59,400 nucleotides of DNA, taken from positions 1 to 59,400 of the forward strand of contig JAFQPR010000079.1 in assembly GCA_017411605.1 (NCBI GenBank), written 5' to 3'. Source of the DNA: Clostridia bacterium. Its GTDB lineage: Bacteria > Bacillota > Clostridia > Oscillospirales > CAG-272. The translations under genes were made by a program, and so were the position numbers. Below the pieces are notes generated by a model, which did no database searches, was not told the DNA's origin, and was given only the letters and a program-made list of their open reading frames with translations. This document shows, in pieces, positions 8,552 through 16,674 of the stretch. Numbering within the stretch: position 1 is the stretch's first letter; every line of letters starts with the position of its first letter.

Positions 8552-9163
8552 TCAAATTCCGTATTTATCATCGTTAAGATGCTCTACGTATTCTTTTTCA
8601 TCAATCTTGAATCTATTGAAATACTCGACGTCCGAGAGTGAGTAAACGCCCCAATCGTTCGCAACGAAGGAAACGTAGATAATATTCCCACAAGCTTCGT
8701 TGAATATAACCTTTTCTATCAGCGCGTAGCCAACAGACCTCTCACCCGTGGAGTCATCGGTTACGCCTTCTACGTAGTAATCCGAGTACACTATTTCGCG
8801 GTAGCTCGTGTTGTAAAACGAGGTTTCCTCGTATTTGAAGCCCGCCTGAACTCTCGCCCTTGCCAATAGCTTATCAAGCTGCTCGCGGCTAACTGTAAGG
8901 TCAAGAAACAGCTCGTAACAGGTTTCAAAATAAAGCTCAAGCGTAAACGCGTATGAGTTGACGGTAAATCCTTCCGTTTTTTCGGGGAAGAATGCGGGAG
9001 CGTCAATAACGCCGAAGTCACCGTATTCCAGAGGGTCGGTAATCTTCTGACTGCCAAAGCCGAGCCGCCTCGCCTCGCAGGACGTAAGCGTCGCGAAAAG
9101 AAGCGTCAGCGTAAGTATCAACGCTACGAGTTTTATTATTTGCCTTGCCGTTCGTCTTATCAT
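8552..9163 (-). CDS. Predicted lipoprotein, unknown function
   Basis: 203 residues from ATG 9163 with SD GAGGTG; the longer open frame upstream overlaps the neighbouring gene and has no SD. A signal peptide of basic residues plus a hydrophobic core ends in a lipobox (ATLTSC, Cys29). The mature part is acidic and aromatic, rich in Tyr and Phe, with no motif I recognise. It is expected on the outer face of the membrane. It sits 13 bases after the membrane-anchored nucleoside hydrolase. Confidence 0.65.
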   Translation of the reverse strand: MIRRTARQIIKLVALILTLTLLFATLTSCEARRLGFGSQKITDPLEYGDFGVIDAPAFFPEKTEGFTVNSYAFTLELYFETCYELFLDLTVSREQLDKLLARARVQAGFKYEETSFYNTSYREIVYSDYYVEGVTDDSTGERSVGYALIEKVIFNEACGNIIYVSFVANDWGVYSLSDVEYFNRFKIDEKEYVEHLNDDKYGI

Positions 9164-9176
9164 ATTGCACCTCGTG

Positions 9177-10358
9177 TTATTTATTCGATTGTTTATTGTA
9201 TATTTCGACAGCGCATCCGTCAATATAAGCCGCGACTCGCGCCTTAGCGTCAGCCTCGCTCTCACCCTCGCGCATTCTCAGTGATATGACGGTATGCATA
9301 CCGCCCCTCTCGGGAGCTGCAACCGTTACGCCCTCGTCGGTAACTGTAACTCTTTGCGGCTCACTCTCGGTCAGGTATTCCGAGTCGCCAAGCGCAGCGT
9401 ATACCGCTGCCGCGGGGTCCCAGGAATGTCTGCCGCCGAGCTTATCCGTGCCGGGGAAGCGCATAAATGAAAGCGAGAGGGGATTATCCTCACCGAACTC
9501 GTCCATTATCGGCTTACCCGTTATCATACCGTAACCAACCTCAAAGGGAAGGAAGGCTATCGGCACGGGGGATTTATTTACTACCGTCTGCATAGCGGGG
9601 ATATCGAGCTTGACGTTCCACTCGGGCTTGCCGCTCGTGAAGTCACCCGCCATAAGCACGATTTTTCTGCACCTCTCGCGAACGAGGGATATACCGTCAA
9701 GCGGACTTATCTCATCGGGTGCGGAATCGAGCAGAGCCGCGATATTCGTCATAGGTCCGATGCCGAGTATGACCGCATCGGTGCTTTCGAGAAGCGCGCG
9801 CCTCATAACCGAAACGGCACTGTCCGCCGCCGCGTAGCACTCTTCGTTTGCAAATTTTTCGGTAACGGCTTTCGCGTATTTATCGTGGTACTCGATATCG
9901 CATTCGGGCTTACCTATCGGCGGAGCCGCCTTATCTAAATGCCTAAAAAACGCGCGCATCGCGGGGATACCCTCGGGGCAGGAGTTCGAGTGCGTAATAG
10001 CCTTGATATCCACAGAGAGGTTTCTCTTCGCATAAACGAGGTACGCGAGCGCCATCATATCGTCGCAGTCCGAGCCGATGTCGGTATCGAAAATGATATC
10101 GAGAGTCTTTTCCTTTTTCTTCGGCTTCTTTTCACCGAAAAATTTCATAAGTATCACTATAAGCGCCGCCAGAGCAAGCGCGGGAATAAAGAGTCCGACG
10201 AGTATCATAAGGTCGGAGTTCCTTCCGATAAAATCATCGGATGCGCCGAAGAGCTTGAAGATTCCGAAGCCTATTGCGGCGGCAAGCAGAGTAAGTATGA
10301 TTTCGGCTATCGCCTCGCCGAACGCCGCTCCGAATTTTTTATTTCTTTTGTTTTTCAT
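9177..10358 (-). CDS. Membrane-anchored nucleoside hydrolase (IUNH family)
   Basis: 393 residues. Two membrane helices (about 16-37 and 50-74) form a hairpin, followed by a basic linker (GEKKPKKKEK). A ribonucleoside hydrolase domain then starts with the calcium-binding aspartate cluster DTDIGSDCDD (91-100). Further family features are GIGPMTN and a conserved GGRHSWDPAAA near the C-terminus. The family cleaves the N-glycosidic bond of nucleosides for salvage; the exact substrate cannot be read from sequence. IUNH enzymes are usually soluble or have a signal peptide, so the two-helix anchor is unusual. The orientation that places both termini in the cytoplasm puts the enzyme inside. A soluble paralogue lies at 14496-15377. 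Confidence 0.85.
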   Translation of the reverse strand: MKNKRNKKFGAAFGEAIAEIILTLLAAAIGFGIFKLFGASDDFIGRNSDLMILVGLFIPALALAALIVILMKFFGEKKPKKKEKTLDIIFDTDIGSDCDDMMALAYLVYAKRNLSVDIKAITHSNSCPEGIPAMRAFFRHLDKAAPPIGKPECDIEYHDKYAKAVTEKFANEECYAAADSAVSVMRRALLESTDAVILGIGPMTNIAALLDSAPDEISPLDGISLVRERCRKIVLMAGDFTSGKPEWNVKLDIPAMQTVVNKSPVPIAFLPFEVGYGMITGKPIMDEFGEDNPLSLSFMRFPGTDKLGGRHSWDPAAAVYAALGDSEYLTESEPQRVTVTDEGVTVAAPERGGMHTVISLRMREGESEADAKARVAAYIDGCAVEIYNKQSNK

Positions 10359-10363
10359 TTGTT

Positions 10364-11320
10364 TTACCTAACCTTGTTCTTGCTCTCGGTCGCGCAAACC
10401 TTATAGCCAACGTCGGTATTCGCTGTCATATCGTCTTCGTCTTTAACCTTGCTTTCAGCTAAGCTGAGCAAAAATACCGCGCCGAGAATAAGTACAATGC
10501 CGAGCACGGAGAAAAAGTCGAGCTTCTCCCCGAGCAGCGCAAAGCTGAATATGCATGCCGCCATAGGCTCTATAATACCGAGCGCGGACGCAGTACCCGC
10601 AAAGAGATCGCGCATCGAGAGCGTGTAAAGAAAATACGGTAAAACGAAGGTGAAAATGCCGAGCCCTATAAGTAGAGGGACTGTCACTACGGGATTTGCG
10701 GCAGAGTGCGTTATAACGTCCTTCGGCGAAGCAAAGATAAGCGCCACAAGCGACATAAAGAGAAAGGCGTAAACCGTAGCAGATATAGCGTTCGAGCTGC
10801 CCCGAAGAGCGATCTTCGTTAAAAGGTTATACGCGGCGTAGGTCATACCCGACACAATGCCGATAAGAATACCGACAATATCAAACTTAAATCCGCCGAT
10901 AAGTCCCGAAACGAAGCAGCACCCGATAAGCATAATACAAATAGCAAGCCCCTTACCGTGTGAGAATTTCTCGCCTAAAAACAAAACGGATATAACCGTC
11001 ACGTATATCGGCGCGGTATACATCAGCACGACCGCGGTCGATACGCTAGTCAGCTGCATTGCGGAGTAGTAGCAGCTTGCAGTTGCAAATAGGGTGATGC
11101 CTATACCGATATAAAGCAAAAGCTGCTTTATACTTATGCGGAATAAGCTTCTTTTAAAAATCAAGGCATAGCCCGCCATAATAAGAAAGGATACCGTACC
11201 CCGTACGAGCGACATCTCGTAAGGCGAAAATCCGAATGGCGAGAGATAATGCACGAAGATACCCGAAGTACCCCAAAGCAATCCTGCCGCTATTATATAA
11301 ATCAAAGCGCGTTTTTTCAT
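10364..11320 (-). CDS. EamA/DMT-family transporter
   Basis: 318 residues from ATG 11320, SD AAGGTAA. About ten membrane helices form two EamA repeats. The first begins GLLWGTSGIFVHYL and has the family-typical RGTVSFLIM. The second (from about residue 150) contains GMTYAAYNLLTKIAL and ends with the typical GIIEPMAA...GEKLDFFSVLGIVLILGA pattern. Members export or import small metabolites such as amino acids or nucleobases. The substrate here is unknown. It ends 5 bases before the nucleoside hydrolase gene, suggesting joint expression. Confidence 0.85.
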   Translation of the reverse strand: MKKRALIYIIAAGLLWGTSGIFVHYLSPFGFSPYEMSLVRGTVSFLIMAGYALIFKRSLFRISIKQLLLYIGIGITLFATASCYYSAMQLTSVSTAVVLMYTAPIYVTVISVLFLGEKFSHGKGLAICIMLIGCCFVSGLIGGFKFDIVGILIGIVSGMTYAAYNLLTKIALRGSSNAISATVYAFLFMSLVALIFASPKDVITHSAANPVVTVPLLIGLGIFTFVLPYFLYTLSMRDLFAGTASALGIIEPMAACIFSFALLGEKLDFFSVLGIVLILGAVFLLSLAESKVKDEDDMTANTDVGYKVCATESKNKVR

Positions 11321-11381
11321 TTTTTTACCTTGAATGTAAATAATTATTTTCAAAAACAAACGTTTAAATGTACGAGTTAAT

Positions 11382-12026
11382 TCATACCATAATATCACGA
11401 AGCTTCTTCACAATTGCTTTGCATAAAAGCTCATGACCTTCTTCGTTTGGATGACAGCCATCAGAAGTATGTATTCTGTGGTCAAAGGGGAAGTCCGAGT
11501 GCAAGTCAAGGCAGGGAATGCCATGCGCCTCTGCTGCTGCCTTTATTATTTTTACATAATCGGCAAGAGTGTTACCCGTGAAGTTTTTCTCGGTTGTATC
11601 GTGCCTTCCGTTGCTGTTTCTCCAATGCTCACCGCCGAGGTAGTTTCCTATGCCGTTATGAGGGTAGGGGGTAACGATAAGCGTTGTTTTGCCCGCTCTC
11701 TTCTCTGTAACGAAACGGCAAACGGTATCAATTGCGTGAGCAAAGTATTCATCGGTGTCACCGAAGAGCCCCTTGTCGCTCCAGAAGTAGTCGTTCGTAC
11801 CGCCGAAAATAACGGCAACCTCGGCACTTTCGATAAGTCCCAGCCTTGATACGAAATCGAGTCCGTCGGAGTTGTTGAGTCCCGCCTTAGCCATAAGCGT
11901 ACCACATATTCCGTAGTTCTCTTCGGTCATACCAAGCTCGGATGCAACAAGTGTCGCATATCTTTTGCTTTTGTCACAAAGTCCGTATCCCAAGGTTATA
12001 CTGTCACCTAAAAATGCAATATTCAT
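11382..12026 (-). CDS. SGNH/GDSL-family hydrolase
   Basis: 214 residues from ATG 12026 with SD AGGTGAT. Block I GDSITLGYG (Ser9), block III GGTNDYFW (Asn79) and block V SDGCHPNEEGH (Asp189, His192) give the complete SGNH catalytic set. There is no signal peptide, so it is cytoplasmic. The family includes esterases and acyl hydrolases acting on carbohydrate esters or lipids. It lies between the EamA transporter and an unknown protein in the same direction. Confidence 0.85.
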   Translation of the reverse strand: MNIAFLGDSITLGYGLCDKSKRYATLVASELGMTEENYGICGTLMAKAGLNNSDGLDFVSRLGLIESAEVAVIFGGTNDYFWSDKGLFGDTDEYFAHAIDTVCRFVTEKRAGKTTLIVTPYPHNGIGNYLGGEHWRNSNGRHDTTEKNFTGNTLADYVKIIKAAAEAHGIPCLDLHSDFPFDHRIHTSDGCHPNEEGHELLCKAIVKKLRDIMV

Positions 12027-12043
12027 TTTTATCACCTATTTTA

Positions 12044-12922
12044 TTAAAACTCAATTTCGTATATCAATATACTGTCTTGCTCTTTTATTGCCTGCTTTTC
12101 CATAGACATTGAGCCCGATAGCTTTCCTATCTTATCAATGGCACAAGCAGTTTTTAATGACATCGAGGAAGTAGAAGAGCTTTTCAGCTCGAGTTTTTTG
12201 TATTGAATAGAGTTGCTCTTTGAGCATCTCATATCTATGATTCTTTTTATGCCCTCGTCGTTTGCAAACCATTTGAGAGTTGGTGCTTTAGGCTTTGCTC
12301 CACCGTCGAACGTTGATACTGTTTTTGCGCTTCGATTTGCCTTTTCATTACCCGAGCTTTCGAGATCAATTTTAGACTTACCTTTTTTTGCATCTGCTTT
12401 CAACTTTGTTAACGTTGATTCGGATTCTATTATTTCAACCGAGCATTTTTTTGCACCGAGAGAGAAAGCAATGTGCTCTAGTTCGGCTATCTTCTCTTGA
12501 ACAGCTCTTGTAAAAACGCTTGTCACGTCTATAAAGGTGCATCTGTCAAAGCTATCTACGCAATAAATATTATCGCATTTTACTAGAGGAATAAAGGTAA
12601 GATCACATTCACTTATAAATTCATCGTAGAGGTACAGTATTTCAACCCCGTCTACCTTCTTCGTCCAACCGACAGCTCCTTCGCAAACGTCTATATCACG
12701 TCTTTCGGCGTCGTCTACTATTTTGATTACGTTTGGTATTTTAAAGTCGTCCGACCGAAATACGTCGGGGAAGAGAGGATTATATTTTTCGAGTCTTTTT
12801 GAGTGGGAGTCGTTCTTTATTTTTTCGGAAAACGCGGAAATTGATTTTTTTATTCCCGAACCGATTTTTTTGCCAAGCTCTCCCGTTTTCTGTAAAAGAC
12901 CTGTTTCTTTTTTATCGTTCAT
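12044..12922 (-). CDS. Conserved-looking protein of unknown function
   Basis: 292 residues from ATG 12922, SD TAGGAGAA. The N-terminus has a possible amphipathic helix (GELGKKIGSGIKKSISAF). A folded region of about residues 45-170 contains YLYDEFISECDLTFIP and EHIAFSLGAKKCSVEIIE. A Lys/Ser-rich linker (170-215) and a C-terminal beta-rich part with serine runs follow. There are no membrane segments and no catalytic motif I recognise. It is one of a closely spaced series, 10 bases after the metallo-beta-lactamase-fold gene and 18 before the SGNH hydrolase. Confidence 0.5.
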   Translation of the reverse strand: MNDKKETGLLQKTGELGKKIGSGIKKSISAFSEKIKNDSHSKRLEKYNPLFPDVFRSDDFKIPNVIKIVDDAERRDIDVCEGAVGWTKKVDGVEILYLYDEFISECDLTFIPLVKCDNIYCVDSFDRCTFIDVTSVFTRAVQEKIAELEHIAFSLGAKKCSVEIIESESTLTKLKADAKKGKSKIDLESSGNEKANRSAKTVSTFDGGAKPKAPTLKWFANDEGIKRIIDMRCSKSNSIQYKKLELKSSSTSSMSLKTACAIDKIGKLSGSMSMEKQAIKEQDSILIYEIEF

Positions 12923-12931
12923 AGTGTTCTC

Positions 12932-13798
12932 CTACAAAACCACTTTATTTGTTCCGTCTTTTGTTACGATATGCTCTTTTACGCCGAGGATATCCATCCA
13001 CCTACGTGTTACCGCCGTGCCGTACATACGCTCGCGCTGCATTCTGCGCAGCTTCTCTCTGTCGGCAAGGTAGGTTGGAATCTCGGGCTCGTTATAGAGC
13101 CACTCGGCGCAGCACCAGAGGCAGGTCGAAGGCATAATTGCCGCGTAGACCTCCATACCGACGTTCATATGACCGTGGTGCGCCATCTGCACGATATCTG
13201 CCTTTAGCTTGTGGCGTGACTCCTCGTAGAGCACGTCACCGCCCTCGGGGCCAAGGTCACCGAGGAAGAGAACCTTTTTATCGGGTGTCGTAACGGTAAA
13301 GACTAAAGACGAGTCGTTCATAAGGTTTGAGTACAGACCGTCGTGGTAGCTGAAGAGAAACTCTATCTCGCACTCGTCAACGGTGAAGCTCTCACCCTGC
13401 TTCGCTATATGTGAGATATCGGCTATCAGAGGCTCGATCTCACGGAATGAGGGGAGCACACCGTTAAGCTCCGCGCGGAAGTAATTAAGGTCGGGTACGT
13501 CCTCTTTTGTTATCAGCTCATCGTAGGGCGGGAAGTTGTAGTAAACTCTCTCGATATCAAAATCCGCGCCGCCGTTTTTCTTGATCTCGCTGATAAAGCC
13601 GCTTATATGATCACCGTGCGCGTGGGTGAGTATCCACGCTGAAATATGGCGTCCGCCGACGTACTCCTTGAGAAGCGGCATATCCTCTTGTCTGCCGCCG
13701 TCGATAACAATGGCGTTGTTTCTCTTCGTTACGATAACGAACGACATCATAAATTTGCTCGTTTCCGTGAGCTGATATAAAACCGTATTTTCGTCCAT
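12932..13798 (-). CDS. Metallo-beta-lactamase-fold hydrolase (ComEC/Rec2 C-terminal-like)
   Basis: 288 residues. The metal-binding motif HAHGDH is at 59-64, followed by conserved FLGDLGPEGG and QMAHHG elements in the order seen in ComEC-type stand-alone MBL proteins. There is no signal or membrane segment. Zinc-dependent hydrolysis is expected; the substrate is unknown. Its SD AAGAGGTAG contains the TAG stop of the upstream DUF3267 gene, so the two are coupled. Confidence 0.85.
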   Translation of the reverse strand: MDENTVLYQLTETSKFMMSFVIVTKRNNAIVIDGGRQEDMPLLKEYVGGRHISAWILTHAHGDHISGFISEIKKNGGADFDIERVYYNFPPYDELITKEDVPDLNYFRAELNGVLPSFREIEPLIADISHIAKQGESFTVDECEIEFLFSYHDGLYSNLMNDSSLVFTVTTPDKKVLFLGDLGPEGGDVLYEESRHKLKADIVQMAHHGHMNVGMEVYAAIMPSTCLWCCAEWLYNEPEIPTYLADREKLRRMQRERMYGTAVTRRWMDILGVKEHIVTKDGTNKVVL

Positions 13799-13800
13799 AA

Positions 13801-14445
13801 CTACCTCTTTTCCGGAACGTAGAAGAATTGCTCGGGTCCCGTATCTCTGACTAGTGTTTTATTGCTTTTGAATTTTGTGTTAAGAATAAGTATTACGTAG
13901 GCGTCACCCGCGCAGGCGCCGAGGTGCATCCAGAACAGGAATGCCGCGCCGAGATAGTAAAGCGGGTCGGCGAAGTATAAGCATACGGTTAATATGAGAA
14001 GTAAAAGAGAAAGATATAGCATAGGTGCGTACGATGCCTTGATAGACGCCTTACGGTACACGTAAACATCGGGTACTCCGCAAAATGCGCAGCTCCAGCT
14101 AAGTCCGAATTTCAGCTTAGCTCCCGTGAGTATTTTAAATGCGATACCGTGTATCAGCTCGTGCACAACGGTCAGCAGCAGATCAGCGGCTAAAAGTATC
14201 ATGCAAAATACGAGCAGCTTCAAGTAAAATGCTGTAAGTTCATCGTTCGTACCGTATTTCGGAAAAGTGAAATAGTCGGGGTTAAAAACCTTTGCTATTA
14301 AGAAGGAGAAATACGTACCGGCAAGCATAACGGCAAGCGCTATGAGATTGATCGCGATACCGAGTCCGGCGCTTTTTGCGTTGACTCTGAAGGCCTGTCT
14401 GTAGCCCTCGGGCAACTCCGGCTCGCAGTTTTTCTTATTTAACAT
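13801..14445 (-). CDS. DUF3267-type membrane zincin
   Basis: 214 residues with four membrane segments (about 26-52, 73-95, 140-165, 168-190). The zinc-protease motif HELIHG (His95, Glu96, His99) lies at the end of the second helix, followed by AFKILTGAKLKFG, typical of DUF3267 (putative zincin peptidase). It would act within or at the membrane. Substrate unknown. It stops with TAG, showing that TAG is a normal stop in this genome. Confidence 0.8.
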   Translation of the reverse strand: MLNKKNCEPELPEGYRQAFRVNAKSAGLGIAINLIALAVMLAGTYFSFLIAKVFNPDYFTFPKYGTNDELTAFYLKLLVFCMILLAADLLLTVVHELIHGIAFKILTGAKLKFGLSWSCAFCGVPDVYVYRKASIKASYAPMLYLSLLLLILTVCLYFADPLYYLGAAFLFWMHLGACAGDAYVILILNTKFKSNKTLVRDTGPEQFFYVPEKR

Positions 14446-14495
14446 ATTATATTTCCTTATATAATTCCTCGAAGATTTTTGGCATAGCTATATCC

Positions 14496-15377
14496 TCAAA
14501 TAATTTTTTCGTTTATTATGTTTTCGTAGTATGAGCTCTCGCGCGCCTTTATGACGTACGAGTGCATACCCGTGTCGCTTTCGGTAAAGTAATTTCTGCC
14601 CTCGTCATCAACTCTTGCCGTACCTCGCACCTCGCGGTATCCTGCAGACTCTGCGTCACCTATAAGAGCGAGGAGCGTGAGCATCGGGTCCCAGGAGCAT
14701 CTGCCCCCGTCCGAGCCGTGGTCATAAAGCGCGAGCCATAGGTGATCGGTATGTGAAAGGTTACCGCCGGTCAGAACGTCAAATCCGACCTCCCAGCCGA
14801 GGAAGGTTATCGGAACGGGGCACTTATCGACGAAAATCTTGCCGCCGCGAATAGCGCGCTCATTTCTTGCGAAGTTGTTTTCGCTCTCGCCCGCCTTGTC
14901 CCATTTTCCCGCCATAGCCCATACGCGTGTTACTTTTTCGCGCACGAGGTCGATACCGCTCATATCTGATATCTCATCGGGCGGACTCGTTAGCAGAGCA
15001 GCGAAGACCTGCATATATCCTATCTCTATTATCTCGACCTTGCCGTCTGCCTCACAGAGCAGGCGACGGTAGAGTTTAACGCCGCATTCGGCGTCACTGT
15101 TCGATTTGTAATTTATAGCGAAGGGCGCAAGACGCGCCTGATACGGCGGATTTCTGCCGAAATCGGTAGCATCGAGGTCTATACCGAGCGGTATACCGCG
15201 AGCCCCCTCGAGAGAAAGAAACCCATCAACCGATCTGACGGAATGCTCCATGCACGCGTTAATAACAATACCGAGAAGCTCGATTTCTTTAGCCAGGTGC
15301 GCCCGAGTAAGAAGCCTTAAGGCAACCGCATCGTCGCAGTCGGTCCACCAATCGGTGCCCAGTATGAATTTTCTCAC
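14496..15377 (-). CDS. Soluble nucleoside hydrolase (IUNH family)
   Basis: 293 residues. GTG 15377 is chosen because AAAGGAGC lies at the right distance; a longer frame upstream overlaps the next gene and lacks an SD. The aspartate cluster is GTDWWTDCDD (7-16). GGRCSWDPMLTLLAL near the C-terminus matches the HSWDPAAA element of the paralogue at 9177. Two aromatic residues replace IGS in the metal loop, a variant known in related proteins. Predicted cytoplasmic nucleoside cleavage; substrate unknown. Confidence 0.8.
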   Translation of the reverse strand: MRKFILGTDWWTDCDDAVALRLLTRAHLAKEIELLGIVINACMEHSVRSVDGFLSLEGARGIPLGIDLDATDFGRNPPYQARLAPFAINYKSNSDAECGVKLYRRLLCEADGKVEIIEIGYMQVFAALLTSPPDEISDMSGIDLVREKVTRVWAMAGKWDKAGESENNFARNERAIRGGKIFVDKCPVPITFLGWEVGFDVLTGGNLSHTDHLWLALYDHGSDGGRCSWDPMLTLLALIGDAESAGYREVRGTARVDDEGRNYFTESDTGMHSYVIKARESSYYENIINEKII

Positions 15378-15417
15378 AGTATATGCTCCTTTACTGCGTT
15401 TATGTAAATAATTAATA

Positions 15418-15822
15418 TCATTTACCCAATTTTTCCGCAATCCTCTCACGGAAGATATAGATAAGTATAACGCCCGCAAGCTCGATAGCTATGACGATAA
15501 ACCACAGATAGATCTTATAAGCCAAGGGGAAGAAGACCGATACGAGCAAGGATACGAGCGCGTTTCCCGCAAGGGCGAAAACAGACCATTCGCCGTCCTT
15601 TATCTCGAAGAAGAAAACGAGCGCGAAATACGCCGCGAGCACGCCCGCGCAAATGAGGAGGAAAACTCTAAGCTCCTTTATCAATAGCGCGTAGATGAGA
15701 AGATTAAGGACGGTAGGCAGGGTCGAGAGGGCGAAAACGAGTCTTTTACGCCCCTTTTCCATTGTATCGAACCGTTCGACAAGGCTTGTATATCTCTTTT
15801 TGTTTCTGTTTCCAAGTTTCAT
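15418..15822 (-). CDS. Four-helix membrane protein, unknown
   Basis: 134 residues. A basic cytoplasmic N-terminus (NRNKKRYTSLVERF) is followed by four hydrophobic segments (about 28-46, 50-73, 79-97, 100-124) and a charged tail. No SD is visible before ATG 15822. Met21 is an alternative start, also without an SD. No family recognised. It lies between the nucleoside hydrolase and an MBL-fold gene in the same direction. Confidence 0.45.
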   Translation of the reverse strand: MKLGNRNKKRYTSLVERFDTMEKGRKRLVFALSTLPTVLNLLIYALLIKELRVFLLICAGVLAAYFALVFFFEIKDGEWSVFALAGNALVSLLVSVFFPLAYKIYLWFIVIAIELAGVILIYIFRERIAEKLGK

Positions 15823-15871
15823 ATTTTTTAGTGGCAGGCGCTCTGATGAGTCCCGCCGCTCCTTTTGTTAT

Positions 15872-16654
15872 TTAGAGCGTAAGCGCAAGTCCGTCGTATG
15901 CGACGGTACCGAAGTCCGCGATTATTTTCTCGGTTTCGTCGTGGGGCTTATGCAGTGAGGGAGCTAAGTGCGATATCATAATTTTCGTATTTTCGTCAAT
16001 AGCGCCTATTGTTTTGAGAGAGGGAAGCATCAGTCTTATCATCGGTATACTGTTATGCTCGCCCGCTCTGAAATCTCCCACGTAGTCACCGCACGTGCAG
16101 TCGAAGACGGCGAGTGAGAGGCGCTTGTTCTTTAGGAACTTAAAGCTGTCGTGCAAGAACCACGCGCCGTCGCAGCCGTAGAAGAAGCTCTTTTCGCCGC
16201 GCTCGATAACAAAGTGCTGCGGGTGGTGCTTCGGGCTGTGATTTGCGGGGATACCCGTAACCCTAGCGCCGCAAATGTCATACGCCTCAAACTGAGTCAT
16301 ATAATGCACGTCGACGTTGGCGTATCCCGAGTTTTCAGCTCCATCGCGTACCCATAGGCGAAGGGGCTCACTCTTCGCGTCGGCAATAGCCTGAACGTTT
16401 TCCCGAAGGTAGTGGTCCTCGTGCAGATGGGTGATTATAATATCCGTAATATCCGAAAGAGGGATACCCGCGATACCGAGCGACTCCACGGTGTGGTATC
16501 CGCAGTCGATAAGCATATGCCCGTCGATAAGGAGAGCAGAGGAGCGCCTTGCATCCTTATCGAATTTATTCTTTAGGTCGGTCTTAAGCCTCGGCGAAAA
16601 ATCGCAGGCGCACGTGCCGAGAAACAATAGCTCGAATGAGTTTTCAGTATTCAT
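15872..16654 (-). CDS. Metallo-beta-lactamase-fold hydrolase
   Basis: 260 residues, SD AGAGGTG. The metal motif is HLHEDH (76-81). Further metal ligands are probably in PANHSPKHHPQ and MISHLAPSLHKPHDE, where a terminal histidine is typical of PhnP/RNase Z-like folds. MLIDCG precedes the motif as in most MBL proteins. It lacks the tRNase Z exosite. Hydrolysis of a phosphodiester or lactone is possible but cannot be decided from sequence. Confidence 0.8.
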   Translation of the reverse strand: MNTENSFELLFLGTCACDFSPRLKTDLKNKFDKDARRSSALLIDGHMLIDCGYHTVESLGIAGIPLSDITDIIITHLHEDHYLRENVQAIADAKSEPLRLWVRDGAENSGYANVDVHYMTQFEAYDICGARVTGIPANHSPKHHPQHFVIERGEKSFFYGCDGAWFLHDSFKFLKNKRLSLAVFDCTCGDYVGDFRAGEHNSIPMIRLMLPSLKTIGAIDENTKIMISHLAPSLHKPHDETEKIIADFGTVAYDGLALTL

Positions 16655-16674
16655 ATAAGCACCTCTTTTTGATT

